From an uncultured Brachyspira sp. (GTDB lineage: Bacteria; Spirochaetota; Brachyspiria; Brachyspirales; Brachyspiraceae): a DNA stretch of 64,000 nt. This document shows, one piece after another, positions 17,298-26,587 of the stretch. The stretch lies in the NCBI RefSeq assembly GCF_910588665.1, contig NZ_CAJUPR010000011.1, positions 20,868 to 84,867 on the forward strand. Direction: 5' to 3'. The position numbers and the translations under genes are program-made. A model generated the notes under the pieces. The model saw only the letters and a program-made list of their open reading frames with translations, had not been told where the DNA came from and searched no databases. Every line of letters begins with the position of its first letter. Positions within the stretch are counted from its first letter, which is position 1.

Positions 17298-18623
17298 TTA
17301 TCTTTTAAGACCTATAACTTCCTGAAGCATTTGATCTGCTGTGGTAATAGTTCTGGCATTAGATTGGAAGCCTCTCTGCGTCACTATCATATCGGTAAAC
17401 TGTTCGCTTAAATCAACATTTGACATTTCCAAAGTACCTGCTTTAATAGAGCCTCTTCCTTCAGCTGCCGCAGTACCGATATTGGCGGCTCCGGAGTTAT
17501 TGCTTGCAACAAATAAAGTATCTCCTGCTTTCTCCAAACCTCCTGCATTATTGAATTTGGCTAAAGCAACTTGTCCCAAAGTTTTTCTGTTTCCGTTAGT
17601 AAATACTCCTGTTATCTGACCGCTGTCATCAAAACTAAAACCTTCAAGCATACCCATAGTGTAGCCGTCCTGTTCTATAGCTTTTGTTGTGGATGGTGAT
17701 TCAAACTGCGTAATACCATTAAATAAACCAGCCTCTCCCAAAGTAAGATTAATAGTCTGATTTACTTCTCCCTCAGTTCCCTGATAGGTAAAAGACACAT
17801 TAGGCATTAATACTCCTTCAGTCTGAGTATTGGTTCCGTCGCTTACGGAAATAAGAGAACCTGCATCATTGAATACCAATTGAAAAGTATTGTTTCCGCC
17901 GCCTTCAGCAGGGTCGCCTGCAGATACGCTTACGCTGCCTTCGGTTGCATCTGGTATATCTATCACCATATCCCATCTATTAACATCCGTTCTTGTAAAA
18001 GTCGCTCTTAACTGACGGGGTATTCCTGTAGAATCGTATATTGTTAAATCAGACTGATGAGTTTCACCGCTTTTTTGCAAATTACAGAAATATTTTGTAT
18101 TAGCTGTAGCGCGTGACGGATCCTTTGCCCCTACAGGTATAATTAAATCCTCTATGCCTGCAGCAGTATTTAATTCCATTTCCCCTGTTTCAGGATTTAG
18201 TACCGCATTCCAGCCCTGCACCTTATAACCTATGGAAGGATTAACTAAATAGCCGTCTCTGTCTAAAGAAAAAGCTCCGTTTCTAGTATAATAAGAATTG
18301 TTTCCTCTTTTTTCTATAAAGAATCCTTCTCCCTGAATAGCTAAATCGGTGTTTACACCTGTAACTTGTAAAGCACCCTGCGTATGTATAGTGTCTATAG
18401 TTGCAACCATCATACCTAATCCTACCTGCTGAGGATTGATACCGCCTCTATCTTCCTGCGGCTTAGCTGCTCCGCCTAAAGATTGGCTTATCATATCTTT
18501 AAAAGTAACTCTTCCTCTTTTAAATCCATAAGTATTAACATTTGCTATATTATTTCCTACAACATCCATTCGGGTTTGATGATTTTGTAAACCAGACACG
18601 CCGGCAAATAATGAACGCATCAT
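17298..18623 (-). CDS. flgE: flagellar hook protein FlgE
   Basis: This 441-residue protein carries the axial-protein N-terminus (LFAGVSGLQNHQTRMDVVGN, then NIANVNTYGFKR), FlgE core segments, and the C-terminal polymerisation helix (SEQFTDMIVTQRGFQSNART). Cys180 (KYFCNL) and Lys167 (GAKDPS) are 13 residues apart, the same spacing as the Lys165/Cys178 lysinoalanine cross-link pair described for Treponema denticola; Asn181 follows the Cys as there. GGAGG lies 10 bases before the first of two adjacent ATGs. It heads the flgE-flbD-motA-motB cluster. flgD is not next to it. Confidence 0.97.
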   Translation of the reverse strand: MMRSLFAGVSGLQNHQTRMDVVGNNIANVNTYGFKRGRVTFKDMISQSLGGAAKPQEDRGGINPQQVGLGMMVATIDTIHTQGALQVTGVNTDLAIQGEGFFIEKRGNNSYYTRNGAFSLDRDGYLVNPSIGYKVQGWNAVLNPETGEMELNTAAGIEDLIIPVGAKDPSRATANTKYFCNLQKSGETHQSDLTIYDSTGIPRQLRATFTRTDVNRWDMVIDIPDATEGSVSVSAGDPAEGGGNNTFQLVFNDAGSLISVSDGTNTQTEGVLMPNVSFTYQGTEGEVNQTINLTLGEAGLFNGITQFESPSTTKAIEQDGYTMGMLEGFSFDDSGQITGVFTNGNRKTLGQVALAKFNNAGGLEKAGDTLFVASNNSGAANIGTAAAEGRGSIKAGTLEMSNVDLSEQFTDMIVTQRGFQSNARTITTADQMLQEVIGLKR

Positions 18624-18912
18624 AAGGCGTATTCCTCCAAAAATTTTAATATTTCTTATAAAATATTTTCGGTATAATTGAAATTTGCTTAATACTTTTT
18701 TATCAGCATATAGTATAAAATGTATTATAAGTTTTATATTAAATATATAAATTAATATAAAAAATTATAAATAATAATTGAAATAAACATAAAAATATGA
18801 TATACTTAAAAATATGCTGAAAACTCAAATATAAAATTTATATATACTAATGAATATATTTTTAATGAAAAATCTTTTTATATTTTAAAAATTCTATTTA
18901 AGGGGTATAAAA

Positions 18913-20436
18913 ATGAATTCAAATAATAGAGAATATTATACTACAGAGAAAATCGAATATATACTTAACAATGATAAATTTTATACAGACAGCTACAATA
19001 ATGATGAAAACCATAATGATGAAATCAATACGGATTTTAATGATGAGTTTGTATATAATAAAGAATATGAAGATATTATAAATATATTGGAAGAAGATTT
19101 AAAAAAAGACAATAAAGACATCAAAAAATTATTTTTACTTTCAAAGGCATATTTTCTGAATTTCGATTTAAAAAATGCAATGATAAATTTAAAAAAAGTT
19201 ATAGAATTAGATTGTAAAAATGACAGGGCTTTATATTATCTTGCTTATATATATTATTCATCAAATATAATAAATGATGCCTTAAAAAATATAAAAGATG
19301 CAATAGAATTAAATGATAATGATTCCGAGTATTGGTATCTTCTCGGAAATATTTATGATAATATTGAAAATTATGATAATGCTTTGAATGCATATAAAAA
19401 AGCCTTAGAATTGAATAATACTAAAGAGGCAAATAATAATAAAAAATACTATTCATTTACTTTAGGAAAAGAATACTTAAAGATAAATAATTTTGAAAAT
19501 GCGGCCGAAGCTTTTAAAAAATCTCTTGAAACATATCAAAATGAAAATAATGATGAAGTTATGCATTATTTGGCATTATCATACGATAAGAACGGACAAT
19601 ATGAAAAAACAATTGAAACTTATAAAAAATTATTAGAAATAAATTATAAAAGCGAATTAAAAGATTTTTCTTCAACAGCAATTGACTCTCTTGCAAAAGT
19701 ATATATAAAAACCGGCAATAATAATGAAACTGTCAATATGTATAAAAAATATATAAAAATTAATCCTTCAGTATGGAGCTTTATTACTAAATTTTACGGA
19801 AGCAATACGGATAAGGAAGAATACAGAGAATTAATTAAAGCATATAATGATATGATAGAAAATTATCCGAACAATAATGAATATTATTATTATTTATCAG
19901 AATTATATAAAGAGATTAAGCAATATAATAAAGCCGCAGAGTTGTACAATAAGGCTATAGAGTTAAACCCTAACGATTTCAATTATTATCTGTCAATTGT
20001 TCATATATATGATGAAATTAAAGAGTATGGCAAAGCAATAGAAATGTGCAAAAAAGCTTTAGAGATAGACAGAGGCAATACCGATGCATACATTACTTTA
20101 GGTGATTTATATTCTAAACTGGGAAAATCGGAAGAAAGAGATTTAGCCTATAAAAAAGCTATGGAAATATGCAGTGAAGATAATGATCCATACGGTTTTG
20201 AAAAAATCGGAGATTTATATTCTAAATTGGGAAAATCGGAAGAAAGAGACTCGGCTTATAAAAAAGCAATAGAAATATGCAGTAAAGATAATGATATATA
20301 TCATTTAGATAAAATAGCAAATCTATATATAAAACTTAATGATAAAGATAATGCCGTAAATGCATATAAAAGATTATTAAAGCTGGATCCGTATAATGAT
20401 AATGCAAAAGACAAAATAAAAGAATTAACTAAATAG
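18913..20436 (+). CDS. tetratricopeptide-repeat protein
   Basis: This 507-residue protein is built almost entirely of TPR units from about residue 50 on. Clear examples are DALKNIKDAIELNDNDSEYW, ALNAYKKALELNN, AELYNKAIELNPNDFNYYL and AIEMCKKALEID. There is no signal peptide or membrane span, so it is probably a cytoplasmic scaffold for protein-protein contacts. Two units near the C-terminus (about residues 397-468) are nearly identical, sharing YSKLGKSEERD at a 36-codon spacing, which points to a recent internal duplication. AAGGGG precedes the ATG. It is divergent from flgE; the partner is unknown. Confidence 0.9.
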   Translation: MNSNNREYYTTEKIEYILNNDKFYTDSYNNDENHNDEINTDFNDEFVYNKEYEDIINILEEDLKKDNKDIKKLFLLSKAYFLNFDLKNAMINLKKVIELDCKNDRALYYLAYIYYSSNIINDALKNIKDAIELNDNDSEYWYLLGNIYDNIENYDNALNAYKKALELNNTKEANNNKKYYSFTLGKEYLKINNFENAAEAFKKSLETYQNENNDEVMHYLALSYDKNGQYEKTIETYKKLLEINYKSELKDFSSTAIDSLAKVYIKTGNNNETVNMYKKYIKINPSVWSFITKFYGSNTDKEEYRELIKAYNDMIENYPNNNEYYYYLSELYKEIKQYNKAAELYNKAIELNPNDFNYYLSIVHIYDEIKEYGKAIEMCKKALEIDRGNTDAYITLGDLYSKLGKSEERDLAYKKAMEICSEDNDPYGFEKIGDLYSKLGKSEERDSAYKKAIEICSKDNDIYHLDKIANLYIKLNDKDNAVNAYKRLLKLDPYNDNAKDKIKELTK

Positions 20437-20480
20437 TATATGCTTTACACCTAAATCATACAAATTTGAAGCTGCCTGCA

Positions 20481-21680
20481 TTATTCTTTTGCAACTATTT
20501 TGAGATAATTTAAAAATGCTTCATCTTCGCATATAGTTTTTCCGTCATCGTCTGACAGTTTTGCTACAGGTTTTCCGTTAACAGTCTGAAGCTTCATAAC
20601 TATATTTAAAGGCCTAGCTACAGGGTCAAAATCATTTGTAATATAAGTACCTATACCGAAAGTTACATTAGTTTCATTTTTGAACTCTTTGTATATATTA
20701 TATGCTTTATCAAAATTAAGGCTGTCGCTGAAAAGCAATGTTTTCGTTTTAGGATTTACTCTTAGCTTTTTATAATGATTAATGACTTTATATCCCCAAG
20801 TAATAGGATCTCCTGAATCATGTCTTATTCCGTCATAAAGTTTTGCAAAATATAAATCAAAATCTTTTAAGAATTTATCGGTTCCTAATGTATCGGATAA
20901 TGCTATGCCTAAATCTCCCCTGTATTCATTTACCCAAGACTGAAGCATAAATTTCTGACTTTCGGCAAGCCTTACCTTATCTAAAGCCTGCCCTATTTGA
21001 TAATATTCATGTGCATTAGTACCGACTGCAAGCAAATTATATTTTTTAGCAAAATAAACATTGCTTGTTCCGACAAAACAAGAAGAAGGAAGTTTATTTT
21101 TTAATATGCCTACAACTTTATCCTGCCATATAGAAGAAAAACGCCTTCTAGTACCAAACTCTGAAAGCTTAAATCCGTTCTCCTCTTTATATATTGGTAT
21201 TAATTTTTCATCTATTTTTTTTATCAAATTAATCTCAGCCTGCTTATAAGCTTTTTCACCGTTATCTTCTCTGCATACGGTATATTCATAATATATCTCG
21301 CTTATCATAGCAAGAATAGGTATCTCCCAAAGTATAGTCTGATACCAAGGACCTTCTATTTCCACCGTTAATTTATTATCATCAAATAATGCTTTTATAT
21401 GTTCCTCTAAAGGTCTGTATAATTTCAAAAACTCTATATAATCTCTTTTTATAAATCTGAGCGAGGCTAAATACTGAAGCTCATCCTTTTTGAAAGTTAA
21501 ATCACAGAAATATTTTATCTGCATTAATAGTTCATTATGCATATTATCAGTCCATTCAAGAATATTTCTGCTTTTGAAAACATAACGGACCCAAACATTA
21601 GAAAACTGCCTTAATGCGCATTGCTGCATAGTAAATTTATATAAATCGGTATCTAATAAGCTTTTTATTATAGGTTTCAT
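20481..21680 (-). CDS. pncB: nicotinate phosphoribosyltransferase
   Basis: This 399-residue protein has the PncB pattern: SLLDTDLYKFTMQQ at the N-terminus, EFGTRRRFS, and the block VGTNAHEYYQIGQAL holding the His that is phosphorylated in this family. RHDSGDP and LLFSDSLNFDKA provide phosphoribosyl-diphosphate contacts. The enzyme converts nicotinate to nicotinate mononucleotide in NAD salvage. It starts 2 bases after the AtpZ-like gene and is the last gene of a four-gene minus-strand cluster. A nicotinamidase-like gene in the window (8098-9009) could supply its substrate. Confidence 0.96.
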   Translation of the reverse strand: MKPIIKSLLDTDLYKFTMQQCALRQFSNVWVRYVFKSRNILEWTDNMHNELLMQIKYFCDLTFKKDELQYLASLRFIKRDYIEFLKLYRPLEEHIKALFDDNKLTVEIEGPWYQTILWEIPILAMISEIYYEYTVCREDNGEKAYKQAEINLIKKIDEKLIPIYKEENGFKLSEFGTRRRFSSIWQDKVVGILKNKLPSSCFVGTSNVYFAKKYNLLAVGTNAHEYYQIGQALDKVRLAESQKFMLQSWVNEYRGDLGIALSDTLGTDKFLKDFDLYFAKLYDGIRHDSGDPITWGYKVINHYKKLRVNPKTKTLLFSDSLNFDKAYNIYKEFKNETNVTFGIGTYITNDFDPVARPLNIVMKLQTVNGKPVAKLSDDDGKTICEDEAFLNYLKIVAKE

Positions 21681-21682
21681 TT

Positions 21683-21919
21683 TTAATCCTTATCTGTTTT
21701 ATTAATTTTATCAAAAGTTTTGGATATCTTATAAAGCCTATAAATTCCAAAGACAAAACCTGCAAATATTCCTATTATGGCAAATAAAGGCTTAGTATTA
21801 AAATGCTTATCGGTATAATGACCTGCAAAAGCTAAACCCAATACCATACTTCCAAATTCAACTCCAAGAGATGTATATTTTATGCTGTTTTTTAATTTTT
21901 TATTTTCGTTTATATTCAT
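21683..21919 (-). CDS. AtpZ/AtpI-like two-helix membrane protein
   Basis: This 78-residue protein has two transmembrane segments (about residues 17-34 and 44-61) separated by a short loop with HYTDKHF, then a charged tail. The GVEFGSMVLGLAFAGHYTDK motif is that of AtpZ/AtpI proteins, which usually accompany F-type ATP synthase genes and have been linked to c-ring assembly or Mg2+ handling. No ATP synthase gene is nearby. It overlaps the stop of the LytM-like gene by four bases (ATGA), implying coupled translation, and pncB follows after 2 bases. Confidence 0.8.
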   Translation of the reverse strand: MNINENKKLKNSIKYTSLGVEFGSMVLGLAFAGHYTDKHFNTKPLFAIIGIFAGFVFGIYRLYKISKTFDKINKTDKD

Positions 21920-22812
21920 ATTTCCGATGTTGTGAATATTAAAGGATTCACATATTTTGTAGCTATTTTTAATTCATAGTCAAAAATACCCGTCTTGGCA
22001 TTTCCGAGTATTTCTCCTTTTTTAATATTCATACCTTCGGATACCATAGAGGTTGCAAGTCCCTTGTATGTTGTAACTATGCCAAATCTATGATAAACTA
22101 TAATAGTAAATCCATCATCTTTATTATAAGATATATTATTAATAGTACCTGAAGCAGTAACCCTAATCAAAGTACCTGCTATAGTTTCAAAACCTATTCC
22201 TTTGGATATAATAGAATCCTCCTGATATGGTCTTGATACTACGGCATATCTGGAATCTATAGGAAGTATGGAAGGTATAGGCTCCAATGCATTATTTTTT
22301 GAAGTTATATTTGCCTTTAGTTCATCTAAATATATTTTTATCTTTTCAAGTTCATCGGCTCTTGCATTCATAAGAAGTATATGATCCGCATAATTTGAAG
22401 AAAAAGTTAAATTATTTGTTTCCATATCAAGCAATGAGGCAATATTAAACATATCATTTCTATAATAATCATTAGTTATAACTGAACTGAATATATTTTC
22501 AAGTGAGTTTATTTCGGATAATTTATCTTTATAGCTTCCGCTTAATACTTCAGTTTTACCTGCAAGTACTGTATTCTTGGTTAAAAAAGAAAATGTGGCA
22601 AGCAATGATATTGAAATTATGAGTATTATAATAATAAGAGAATATACAGGCAAAGATAAAGTTCTGGTTTTCTTTTTGGAATGAGGAATAAACATAAAAT
22701 AAATTCTATATCTAAGCAGCTTACCGATTTTTTTAAAAAATAAATAAATAGGATAATTTTTTTTGTTTAAATATTTATTTTTATTATTTTTCTTTTTTTT
22801 ATTTACATACAT
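21916..22812 (-). CDS. degenerate LytM/M23-like membrane-anchored protein, possible amidase activator
   Basis: This 298-residue protein has a basic N-terminus, one transmembrane helix (about residues 57-76), a central helical, probably coiled-coil region (about 85-175), and a C-terminal LytM-like beta domain (about 200-298). In that domain the zinc-ligand positions of active M23 peptidases are lost: the HxH motif reads FDY (in GIFDYELKI), and the YGHL-like position reads YKGL. It should therefore be inactive. EnvC and NlpD are inactive LytM proteins that activate amidases, and here the next gene upstream is an Amidase_3 enzyme (22891-23841, 78-base gap). The partnership is inference. Confidence 0.78.
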   Translation of the reverse strand: MYVNKKKKNNKNKYLNKKNYPIYLFFKKIGKLLRYRIYFMFIPHSKKKTRTLSLPVYSLIIIILIISISLLATFSFLTKNTVLAGKTEVLSGSYKDKLSEINSLENIFSSVITNDYYRNDMFNIASLLDMETNNLTFSSNYADHILLMNARADELEKIKIYLDELKANITSKNNALEPIPSILPIDSRYAVVSRPYQEDSIISKGIGFETIAGTLIRVTASGTINNISYNKDDGFTIIVYHRFGIVTTYKGLATSMVSEGMNIKKGEILGNAKTGIFDYELKIATKYVNPLIFTTSEI

Positions 22813-22890
22813 AATATACTAATACCTAGTTTTTAACTATTGTAACAAAATATCAATTTTTAATCAATAATATAATAATGGTTAAATAGT

Positions 22891-23841
22891 TTATTTTGAG
22901 GCATATACATCAATCAAAGCTTTGTACATTTGATTTGCCAATTCTTTTACGGCTTTATTGCTTCCAAACTGCCATTCATGTATAAAAGCGGACTCTATTA
23001 ACACAGAAGGTATATCTTTTTTTATTTCCTGCTTATTGTATGCATTTTCAAAAGCATCGCCTATAACTATTAATCCTCTTAAAGATATTGCATCATCTAT
23101 CAATTCCTGCTTATCATAAAATCTCCAAATGGAATTCGGAAGAACGGTATCATGTCCTATAATAGGAGAAATTTTATACTTCTCCTGCATTCTTTCAGAT
23201 AATTTATAGGCTATCTGCATAGAGGCTGGAAACTCTCTGTTATAGGGACTTACTATTATATGAAATCCTGAAGTTTTGGCTCTTCTGCTTATATAAGGCA
23301 TATAATCAAAATGTATGCTTAAAAGCAAATCAAAATTATTATCTATGGCATAATGTCTTATGGCATAGAGCTCTAAAGTCTGATATCTTGTTAAATTTCC
23401 TGTACGCTCTTCTCCTTTTACTTTAGTGTTATATATACCCAAAAGCTCTCCATAATTATTAGTCATATATTCTTTTACAGGTCTGCTGTAATAAGCCCCG
23501 TCTCTGCTCAGAAAATATTCAAATCTTTCATCTTCTGAAAGCATCTTAGCCAATTCTCTTGCAACTCTTAAATTCATATAATATTCATATCCCAGATACC
23601 CCACAGAACCTTTTGTAGCGGCATTATGCCCTGGATCTATTAATATCCTTACCTTTTTATTTTCTATTATCTGATTGAATTTCTCGCTTGATGTTTGTAC
23701 TTTATCAGTTTCAGCGGATTTCTCTCTTACTATGGCTCCCGATATTTTAGTATTAGCCGCAACTATAAGAGATGAAAATGAAACTATTATTAAAACGATA
23801 ATAACTATAGAAAATATAATAAAACGACTTCTGCTGTTCAT
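22891..23841 (-). CDS. N-acetylmuramoyl-L-alanine amidase (Amidase_3 family)
   Basis: This 316-residue protein has an N-terminal signal anchor (about residues 7-28) and a catalytic Amidase_3 domain. The metal ligands and catalytic residues are visible: His in VRILIDPGHNAAT, Glu in GYEYYMNLRVAREL, His in LLLSIHFDYMPY, and the catalytic Glu in SVLIESAFIHEWQ. It cleaves the lactyl-amide bond between MurNAc and the stem peptide in the periplasm. Some 100 residues separate the second His and the last Glu, longer than in minimal amidases, leaving room for a regulatory helix. The following gene encodes a degenerate LytM protein. Confidence 0.9.
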   Translation of the reverse strand: MNSRSRFIIFSIVIIVLIIVSFSSLIVAANTKISGAIVREKSAETDKVQTSSEKFNQIIENKKVRILIDPGHNAATKGSVGYLGYEYYMNLRVARELAKMLSEDERFEYFLSRDGAYYSRPVKEYMTNNYGELLGIYNTKVKGEERTGNLTRYQTLELYAIRHYAIDNNFDLLLSIHFDYMPYISRRAKTSGFHIIVSPYNREFPASMQIAYKLSERMQEKYKISPIIGHDTVLPNSIWRFYDKQELIDDAISLRGLIVIGDAFENAYNKQEIKKDIPSVLIESAFIHEWQFGSNKAVKELANQMYKALIDVYASK

Positions 23842-24107
23842 AGTTATTATATTATCGTAAATAATTTTATTAAATTAATAGGTTCTGAACTAAATACTAT
23901 TAAAGCATAATAAATACAATATATATTTTAAAAATGCCGTTATATTATTTTCTGCTTAAAAATAAATATATACAATTTAATTTTAAAACTTAAGTTCAAG
24001 AATATTTAAATAAAATTTATTATAGGCAGCGTCAAAAATTAATTGCATTATATCTATTATTGTAGTATTATGATAACTGAATATATTATATTTTAAGGAT
24101 ACAAGCT

Positions 24108-25718
24108 ATGATTAGAAAAATATTACTGCCGTCAATAATATTTATTATGATATTGATGCTTATAATATCATGCTCCTCATCTAAAACCAGAAATTCAAAA
24201 GAATTATTTATTAATGCAGGAGAAGAACCGAATACTATAGATCCTACAATAGCCGAAAATGATTTTATATATCCGAGACATGTATTTGAAACATTGATAA
24301 TAAAAGATAAAGAAGGAAATTTAAAGCCAGGAGCCTCAGAAAACTGGAATGTCTCTGCAAATGGTCTTATCTATACATTTAATTTAAGAACTAATGCAAA
24401 ATGGTCTGACGGTAAGAATGTAACCGCTCATGATTTTGTATATGCTTTGCAAAGGGCTGCTAATCCTTTAAGCGGAGCTAAATATACTTCTTTTATAGAA
24501 TATATCAAAAATGCGGTAAAAATACTTTCATCTGAACTTCCTGCAGAAGAACTGGGAGTTAAAGCCATTGATGATTATACTTTAGAAATATCTTTGGAAT
24601 CGCCTACAGGTTATTTTCCTGATATTTTAACTTATCCTATATTTGCTCCTGTAAGAAAAGATATTATAGAGATATACAAAGATAAATGGTCTTTAAATCC
24701 TGAAAGCTATATAGGAAACGGGGCTTTTGTTATGACTGAGAGGAGTCCCGATGAAAAAATAGTAGTTGTAAAAAATACAAATTATTGGGATAAAGATAAT
24801 ATAGTGCCTGAAAAAATTACTTTTGTTATGATGAAAGATACTACTCTGGCTCTTGCAGGAATTAAAGAGGGATCATTAGATTTTTCAGTTTATATTATAG
24901 AGCAGGATTTAGAAAAATTAAAAGCTGAAGGCATAGTTAATATTGCGCCTTATTTTTCTACGGTTGCATTCGGTATTAATGCCTCTGATGAAATATTGAA
25001 AGACATAAGAATAAGAAAAGCTTTATCTTTGGCAATAGACAGAAACTATATAGTAGAAAATGTTGTACCTACAGCTAAAACTCCTACAAGTGCTTGGGTG
25101 CCTGTAGGGGCTTATGATGCAGAGGGTGATTTCAGAAAGAATGGAGGAGAATATATAGATCTTTCAAAAGAAGCTTATTCCAATAATACGGAAACGGCTA
25201 AACGCTTAATGGCGGAAGCAGGATATCCCAACGGCGAAGGCTTTCCAGTATTGGAATATAAAACCACTTCGGATTTAGTTTATATGCAGGTTGCCGAAGC
25301 TGTTCAGCAGATGTGGAAAGAAAACTTAGGAATAGATCTGCAGATATTATCTATGGAATGGGCTGCATATCAGCAAATGAGAAGCGAAAAAAATTATCAG
25401 CTTATAAGAACTTTATGGATAGGAGATTACAGCGATCCTATGACATTTTTAGAAAATTATTTAAGCTACAAAACTCAAAACACAGCAGGATACAGCAACA
25501 CTTTATTTGACAGATATATTGAAACAGCCAGAAATACAGTCAATCAAAATATAAGAATGAATGCTATGCATAATGCTGAAAAAATCCTTATAGCTGAAGA
25601 TAATCTTCTTATACCTATATATAATCCTTCAAATCCTATTTTGGTAAGCAAAAAACTAAAAGATTATATATTAACTCCGCTGCAGGAATATCAATTTCAT
25701 TACGCCTATTTAGAATAA
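24108..25718 (+). CDS. oppA: peptide ABC transporter substrate-binding lipoprotein (OppA-like)
   Basis: This 536-residue protein has a lipoprotein signal with lipobox LIISC and the SBP_bac_5 fold. Typical segments are GEEPNTIDPTIAEND, LRTNAKWSDGKNVTAHDFVY, YIGNGAFVMTE and IRKALSLAIDRNYI. It should bind oligopeptides at the outer face of the inner membrane and deliver them to an ABC permease. No permease or ATPase genes are adjacent. A second, clearly related copy lies at 36228-37820. The TAAGGA sequence lies just before the ATG. Confidence 0.93.
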   Translation: MIRKILLPSIIFIMILMLIISCSSSKTRNSKELFINAGEEPNTIDPTIAENDFIYPRHVFETLIIKDKEGNLKPGASENWNVSANGLIYTFNLRTNAKWSDGKNVTAHDFVYALQRAANPLSGAKYTSFIEYIKNAVKILSSELPAEELGVKAIDDYTLEISLESPTGYFPDILTYPIFAPVRKDIIEIYKDKWSLNPESYIGNGAFVMTERSPDEKIVVVKNTNYWDKDNIVPEKITFVMMKDTTLALAGIKEGSLDFSVYIIEQDLEKLKAEGIVNIAPYFSTVAFGINASDEILKDIRIRKALSLAIDRNYIVENVVPTAKTPTSAWVPVGAYDAEGDFRKNGGEYIDLSKEAYSNNTETAKRLMAEAGYPNGEGFPVLEYKTTSDLVYMQVAEAVQQMWKENLGIDLQILSMEWAAYQQMRSEKNYQLIRTLWIGDYSDPMTFLENYLSYKTQNTAGYSNTLFDRYIETARNTVNQNIRMNAMHNAEKILIAEDNLLIPIYNPSNPILVSKKLKDYILTPLQEYQFHYAYLE

Positions 25719-25721
25719 TTA

Positions 25722-25757
25722 AATAAAACCCCGCCTAAAGAAAGACAGGGTTTTATT
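25722..25757. terminator. bidirectional terminator between oppA and tlyC
   Basis: AATAAAACCC (25722-25731) pairs perfectly with GGGTTTTATT (25748-25757) around a 16-base loop, just after the oppA stop and 30 bases from the convergent tlyC stop. Confidence 0.85.
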
Positions 25758-25786
25758 GCTTCTATGCTTCTGATTGGTTTATACAT

Positions 25787-26587
25787 TTAAAAATTATCAT
25801 TATTACCATTTTTTAATTTCTCTATTCTAATTTTAGTGACAATATTTCCGCTCTTTCCTACAACAGTAAAAGAATATCCGTTATATTCTATATCCTCATT
25901 TCTTTTCGGAAGCCTTCCCAAGTATGAAAATAAAAATCCTCCTACTGTGTCCGCTTCATCATTAGGTATAGGAGAAAGTATTTCATATTTATTAAAGTCA
26001 TCTATTCTTGTTCTTGCATCAACTAAATAAGTTCCGTCATCATTTATCTTTACCTCTTCATCTTCTTCATCATATTCATCTCTTATATCTCCTATAATCT
26101 GTTCAAGCACATCTTCCATAGAAACAATTCCTGAAAACCCTCCGTATTCATCAACCACTATAGCAATATGAATATGCTTTTTTCTGAAATTTTTTAATAA
26201 TTCCATTAATGATATTGACATAGGTACAAATAAAGGTTTATGAAGAATTTTTTTAAGTGAGAAATTTTTTTCTTCCGCATCAATCAAATCTTTCACATAT
26301 AATACGCCTACTATATCATCTATACCGTCTTTATATACTGGTATTCTTGAATTTCTATCCTTATTAAAAGCTTTTATAACCTTATCATAAGACGAATCAA
26401 TCGGAATCATTACAACATCAACTCTCGGAACCATTATTTCTCTTACATTTTTCGCCTTTAAATCTATAGTGTTGGTTATGATCTCTCGTTCAGCTTCTGT
26501 TAATGATGATAAATTTATATAATCAATCTTTTCATATTCCTTATCTTCTTTATTTATTATTTTAGATATTAATTTTTTTATTGACAT
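25787..26587 (-). CDS. tlyC: CBS-pair/CorC protein TlyC (hemolysin C-like)
   Basis: This 266-residue protein has two CBS domains (about residues 45-175, with VREIMVPRVDVVMIP and VVDEYGGFSGIVSMEDVLEQ) and a C-terminal CorC/HlyC domain (about 180-262, with NDEADTVGGFLFSYLGRLPK). The protein lacks the N-terminal DUF21 membrane domain found in longer relatives. The name comes from Brachyspira hyodysenteriae, where a gene of this type was reported as a haemolysin; domain content points rather to a nucleotide- or metal-linked regulatory role. Its ATG lies inside the end of the wrecked frame at 26578-27072. The short space between that gene and tlyC is filled by tandem repeats. Confidence 0.9.
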   Translation of the reverse strand: MSIKKLISKIINKEDKEYEKIDYINLSSLTEAEREIITNTIDLKAKNVREIMVPRVDVVMIPIDSSYDKVIKAFNKDRNSRIPVYKDGIDDIVGVLYVKDLIDAEEKNFSLKKILHKPLFVPMSISLMELLKNFRKKHIHIAIVVDEYGGFSGIVSMEDVLEQIIGDIRDEYDEEDEEVKINDDGTYLVDARTRIDDFNKYEILSPIPNDEADTVGGFLFSYLGRLPKRNEDIEYNGYSFTVVGKSGNIVTKIRIEKLKNGNNDNF

